The notes beneath the pieces were generated by a model. That model was given only the letters and a program-made list of their open reading frames with translations, was not told the DNA's origin and searched no databases. From Entamoeba invadens IP1 (Eukaryota; Evosea; Mastigamoebida; Endamoebidae), in the NCBI RefSeq assembly GCF_000330505.1, contig NW_004440144.1, positions 7,618-19,155 of the forward strand: DNA of 11,538 bases. The letters are read 5' to 3'. Both the position numbers and the translations under genes were made by a program. This document shows positions 9,034 through 11,538 of this stretch, piece by piece. Within the stretch, counting starts at the first letter, position 1; every line of letters begins with the position of its first letter.

Positions 9034-11040
9034 ATGGATTCAATTATATTGCAATGTATAAAACCTAACTACAATTCTAATCAACTCATTTTTTGTTTAA
9101 CTCTACATGAAAAATCATCCTTATTTTTTAAAATGAACGAAAAATTCAACGAGTCACAACCATTATACAAAAGAGATGAACAATTATTTAATGAAAAAAC
9201 AAAGAATGACTTTATTTCACCTTTCTATTTAATACGATTATTGAAACTCCTGTTAATGAAGAAAATAATACTTATTTAAACAAATACAAAAACATATTTT
9301 GATTCCAAGAACCCGGGGTAGTTGTTGATATTGATGGATTAAAGTGAAGTAACAACATTTTTCACCAATTTCAAAAGAAAAACACAATATTCTCAGATTT
9401 TAAAAAAAGCAACACTTTTCAACGTTTCGAAACAATTGAAAGGGGTCCAATTGGACCGTTACAAATTATTTCCTCAACTCCAACAAAAACACAACAACCT
9501 TTTTATTTACCTGATAATCCTAAAAGTTATGAAATGTGGTGTAAAAACATTTCAATTAAAAGACATTTTGAAATTTGGAAAGACCCCCAAAGAACATCAA
9601 ACGAATTTCAAGTATCAAAACAAAAAGCGCTTTTAATTGCAAATAGGCCAGTGGGTGGAGAAAGAGGTCGTAAAAGAGGTCCAAAATGTGGCAATTCAAA
9701 GATTGATCTCCAAACGATTGAAGACATTCTTCGAATAACTCGCAATGATCCACAAAAGACTCTGGTTCAAATAGCTGAAGAAGTAAGCGATATAAGAAAA
9801 CAAAGAGTTGTTTCTATATGCAATTTGATGGAGTTTGACTCTGAAAAAATGATTCGGGATACAAAAATATCTAAAAGTGCGGTTCATGAAATTTTAAAGA
9901 AAAGTGGTTTTACAACAAAACAGATAAAAAAAGAACCCAAAGATAGAAATTCAAATTTGAGAATAGCTCAAAGATATGTGTATTGGCAACATTTTAATAT
10001 TTTGATTTCACTTTATTTTTATTTTGTTTATGTTGATGAAGTTGGATATAATACAAATCAATCAAGAACACAAGGAAGAGCTATTGAAGGAGAATGTTGT
10101 GATGTTGTTTTTCCAATCATAAAGGGTTTATCTTTCACAGCAATTGTGTTAATGGCACCAGGAAAAAGATTGGTTTTTCGATTAAAAGACACGACTAACA
10201 AAAAATGAAGATTTTGTCAATTGTCTAAAAGAATTATTCATTCCGCAAATTAAAAAATGGTTCAAAATCTTTTTTGTATCATTGATTTTAGATAATGCTG
10301 GTATTCATAACAAGAATGTAAATGATACATGCAGAGAAAATGGAATATATGTAACTTATAGTGTTCCATATAGTCCACAATTGAATGCAATAGAAAAAAC
10401 ATTTTCACAGTCCAAATCCTATATTAATGATTGTATGACACATGAAAATGACTTTTTGTTCGCTGCGGATTTAGTGAGTCATTTTCAAACCAAAGTTGTG
10501 TTGGATTTTGCGACAAGAAGAAATTCACATGTTTTTTTCTTGATTATTTGTGCGTCTCTAATGAATGTTTCTGGAATTAACACTCAAAATTACCACTTAC
10601 ATACTTTAAAATGGGTGGAGTTGGCTGGTAAATGTGTCCCTTTCCGCAATGATGATAAAGATTTGGTTACTTTTGTTTCTAAAAATAACAATAACAAACT
10701 TGTTTTAATAGACGACTGTTTTGTTATTGAAAAAGTCGGACTTCAAATATCTGTTTTATTGGACGTCAGTTATAATTTTGATGTATGCACACAACAATCT
10801 GAAAACGACATTATTTCAATTGATAAAACATTGTCAAAAGAAATCAAATTGAAAAACAAAACTGATGTGTTCGATAAAGTTGACACAATTAACAGTATAA
10901 ATATTGATTGTATTGATTCAATATCAAAACCCCCATTTATCAATATTTGTGATAATGAATCAGAACAACAAAAATCAGAACTCGAAACAGTTTTAGATGA
11001 TACTATGATGTTAAACATTTTATATATTAGAAGACTATAG
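9034..11040 (+). pseudogene. Tc1/mariner-type (IS630-like) DDE transposase, multiply broken
   Basis: The likely start is ATG at 9034 (MDSIILQCIKPNYNSN). The frame shifts by one base near 9230, then continues through TGA stops at 9300-9302 and 9345-9347. The main block ends at TGA 10206-10208; a spare A in the run at 10200-10205 would explain the shift into the last frame, which is open to TAG at 11038-11040. The DNA-binding half has an AT-hook-like GRKRGPK (near 9670) and a helix-turn-helix ending ISKSAVHEILKKSGFTTKQ (near 9870-9925). The catalytic half has the first Asp in VDEVGYN (10035-10037), GRAIEG after it, the second Asp in LDNAGIHNK (10291-10293) and the Glu in YSPQLNAIE (10393-10395). 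All three catalytic residues survive, with 33 residues between the last two (canonical Tc1: 34). After about 10460 comes some 190 residues that I do not recognise, including WVELAGKCVPF and LVLIDDCFVIE. Four lesions make this non-functional as one gene. Confidence 0.85.
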
Positions 11041-11538
11041 AACTTATTATATGAACACAAATAATGGTTATAAAACAAATAAATCTTTTTTACTCAGCTG
11101 GTTTTTTAATTATAATAACAAATTTTTGAAAAACGACTATGTGTATGAATACAACAATCTTAAACAAACTGTTAATACAATTATTGTACCATAATTATAC
11201 ACTTCTTTTCAAAGCTCATTTTTTTTTCTTTTAGTTCTTTTAAAAAATACCAAATGTATCGTTGGTCTTAACAGCCTGATGGGTACATGTTATACCAAAT
11301 ACATGAAAAACGTTGCGTCTCAAATTCGTCAAGTAGACCCGCTTTTTAAAGGAAGTAAACTTCACGAAGTTAAAGTGGAGCAACAAAGAGACGGAACTTC
11401 CTGTGGAGCATATGCAATGTGTTTTGCAAAAAGGCTGTTGGAAATTAAAGTTGATAATGTTGATGATGTTTACAATGCTTTAAAAGATACCTCTCCAATA
11501 TTCTTTCAGATACAACCAGAATTGAATAAAATTTACAC
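11015..11538 (+). pseudogene. Ulp1/C48-type cysteine protease remnant, cut by window end
   Basis: Ulp1-type proteases cleave SUMO-like or viral and transposon polyproteins. The frame opens at 11015 (FYILEDYRTYY, then SFLLSWFFNYNNKFLKND and VNTIIVP), which resembles the front of the C48 fold up to the I/V-P strand. TAA at 11192-11194 interrupts it. The frame resumes and from about 11252 reads KCIVGLNSLMG, then KLHEVKVEQQRDGTSCGAYA, the classic Q(x)DG(x)xCG block with the nucleophile Cys at 11402-11404 and the oxyanion Gln just before. It then runs open to the window edge (FAKRLLEIKVDNVDDVYNAL). The usual HW of the catalytic His is not seen; it should fall at about 11190-11220, where the sequence is a T-rich muddle, with HNYTLLFK in the next frame as a possible trace. 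The catalytic Asp position (DSL in Ulp1) is Asn here. It overlaps the end of the transposase frame by 26 bases, one frame over. The protease identification is strong for the 3' part and moderate for the 5' part. Confidence 0.75.

Larger units (their letters stand above)
8711..11538 (+). mobile_element. Degenerate Tc1/mariner-like DNA transposon carrying a Ulp1-type protease, partial
   Basis: I group the repeat-bearing pocket at 8711-8920, the transposase remnant and the Ulp1-type protease remnant as one element because they are adjacent, on the same strand and broken in the same way. The left limit is a guess and the right end is beyond the window. No terminal inverted repeat pair or TA target duplication can be shown from this sequence. 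The element cannot encode an intact transposase as it stands. Confidence 0.5.

Noticed and set aside
9300..9347. Recoding of TGA as an amino acid in the transposase
   Set aside because: Entamoeba uses TGA as a stop, nearby frameshifts show decay, and no recoding structure is evident.
9444..9457. Palindrome GGTCCAATTGGACC
   Set aside because: It lies inside protein-like transposase sequence (RGPIGPLQ) and is best explained by coding.
10770..11078. Minus-strand frame of 102 codons
   Set aside because: Antisense shadow of the plus-strand transposase tail; its Ser/Ile/Leu-rich text shows no family features.
11186..11234. A 49-base intron (GTACCA...TTTTCTTTTAG) in the protease frame
   Set aside because: The 3' side has a good pyrimidine tract and TAG, but GTACCA is a poor Entamoeba donor (usually GTTTGT), and joining the ends reads into TAA within three codons, so it does not restore the protease.
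11101..11234. A longer intron starting GTTTTTT in the protease frame
   Set aside because: It would remove the stretch ending VNTIIVP, which looks like genuine protease sequence.
8711..11538. A Polinton, because of the Ulp1-type protease
   Set aside because: The neighbouring enzyme is a Tc1/mariner-type transposase rather than a retroviral-type integrase, and no polymerase B, ATPase or capsid text is visible. The part beyond 11538 is unseen.

Overview
The window looks like a gene-poor, repeat-rich piece of an Entamoeba genome, with E. invadens as the best guess. The base composition is extremely AT-rich. A truncated gene for a CXXC-rich surface protein with a GPI-type tail resembles the Entamoeba Igl lectin family. 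The long reading frame at 3365 has an N-terminus (MSQLESIYLMNV, then FQLINKKC) that I recognise from a large Entamoeba family of hypothetical repeat proteins. A Tc1/mariner-type transposase remnant fits the DNA-transposon load known for E. invadens. The species call is inference from composition and family recognition, not from a search.

Layout. 1-479: 3' end of the cysteine-rich surface protein gene (+), the only gene here with no visible damage. 480-3364: about 2.9 kb of AT-rich DNA without a gene, with one long imperfect hairpin at 957-1009. 3365-5847: the Entamoeba repeat-family gene (+), broken by a frameshift near 5336 and by three in-frame stops in its tail. 5848-6253: AT-rich spacer with a perfect 15-bp hairpin at 6177-6212. 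6254-6849: minus-strand remnant of a family GH15 glucoamylase-like gene, with at least three frame changes and an internal stop. 6850-7550: no gene; three spaced copies of a GAGAGG repeat. 7551-7688: possible 45-codon reading frame starting like a signal peptide, behind a TATA-like box. 7689-8710: AT-rich, nothing recognised. 8711-8920: a less AT-rich pocket with a foldback and paired direct repeats, possibly one end of a transposon. 9034-11040: damaged Tc1/mariner-like transposase (+). 11015-11538: remnant of a Ulp1-type (C48) cysteine protease (+), cut by the window end.

The transposase and protease remnants lie on the same strand with no gap: the protease-like frame opens before the transposase frame closes, one frame away. 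The simplest reading is one ancestral protein or one mobile element that carried a DDE transposase, an unrecognised middle region and a Ulp1-type protease. Protease domains of this type are known from Mutator-like, CACTA and Polinton elements. I do not know of one joined to a Tc1/mariner transposase, so this is the most interesting part of the window. Three of the four sizeable genes are decayed, so the window reads as a graveyard of an expanded host family, a captured metabolic gene and a transposon.
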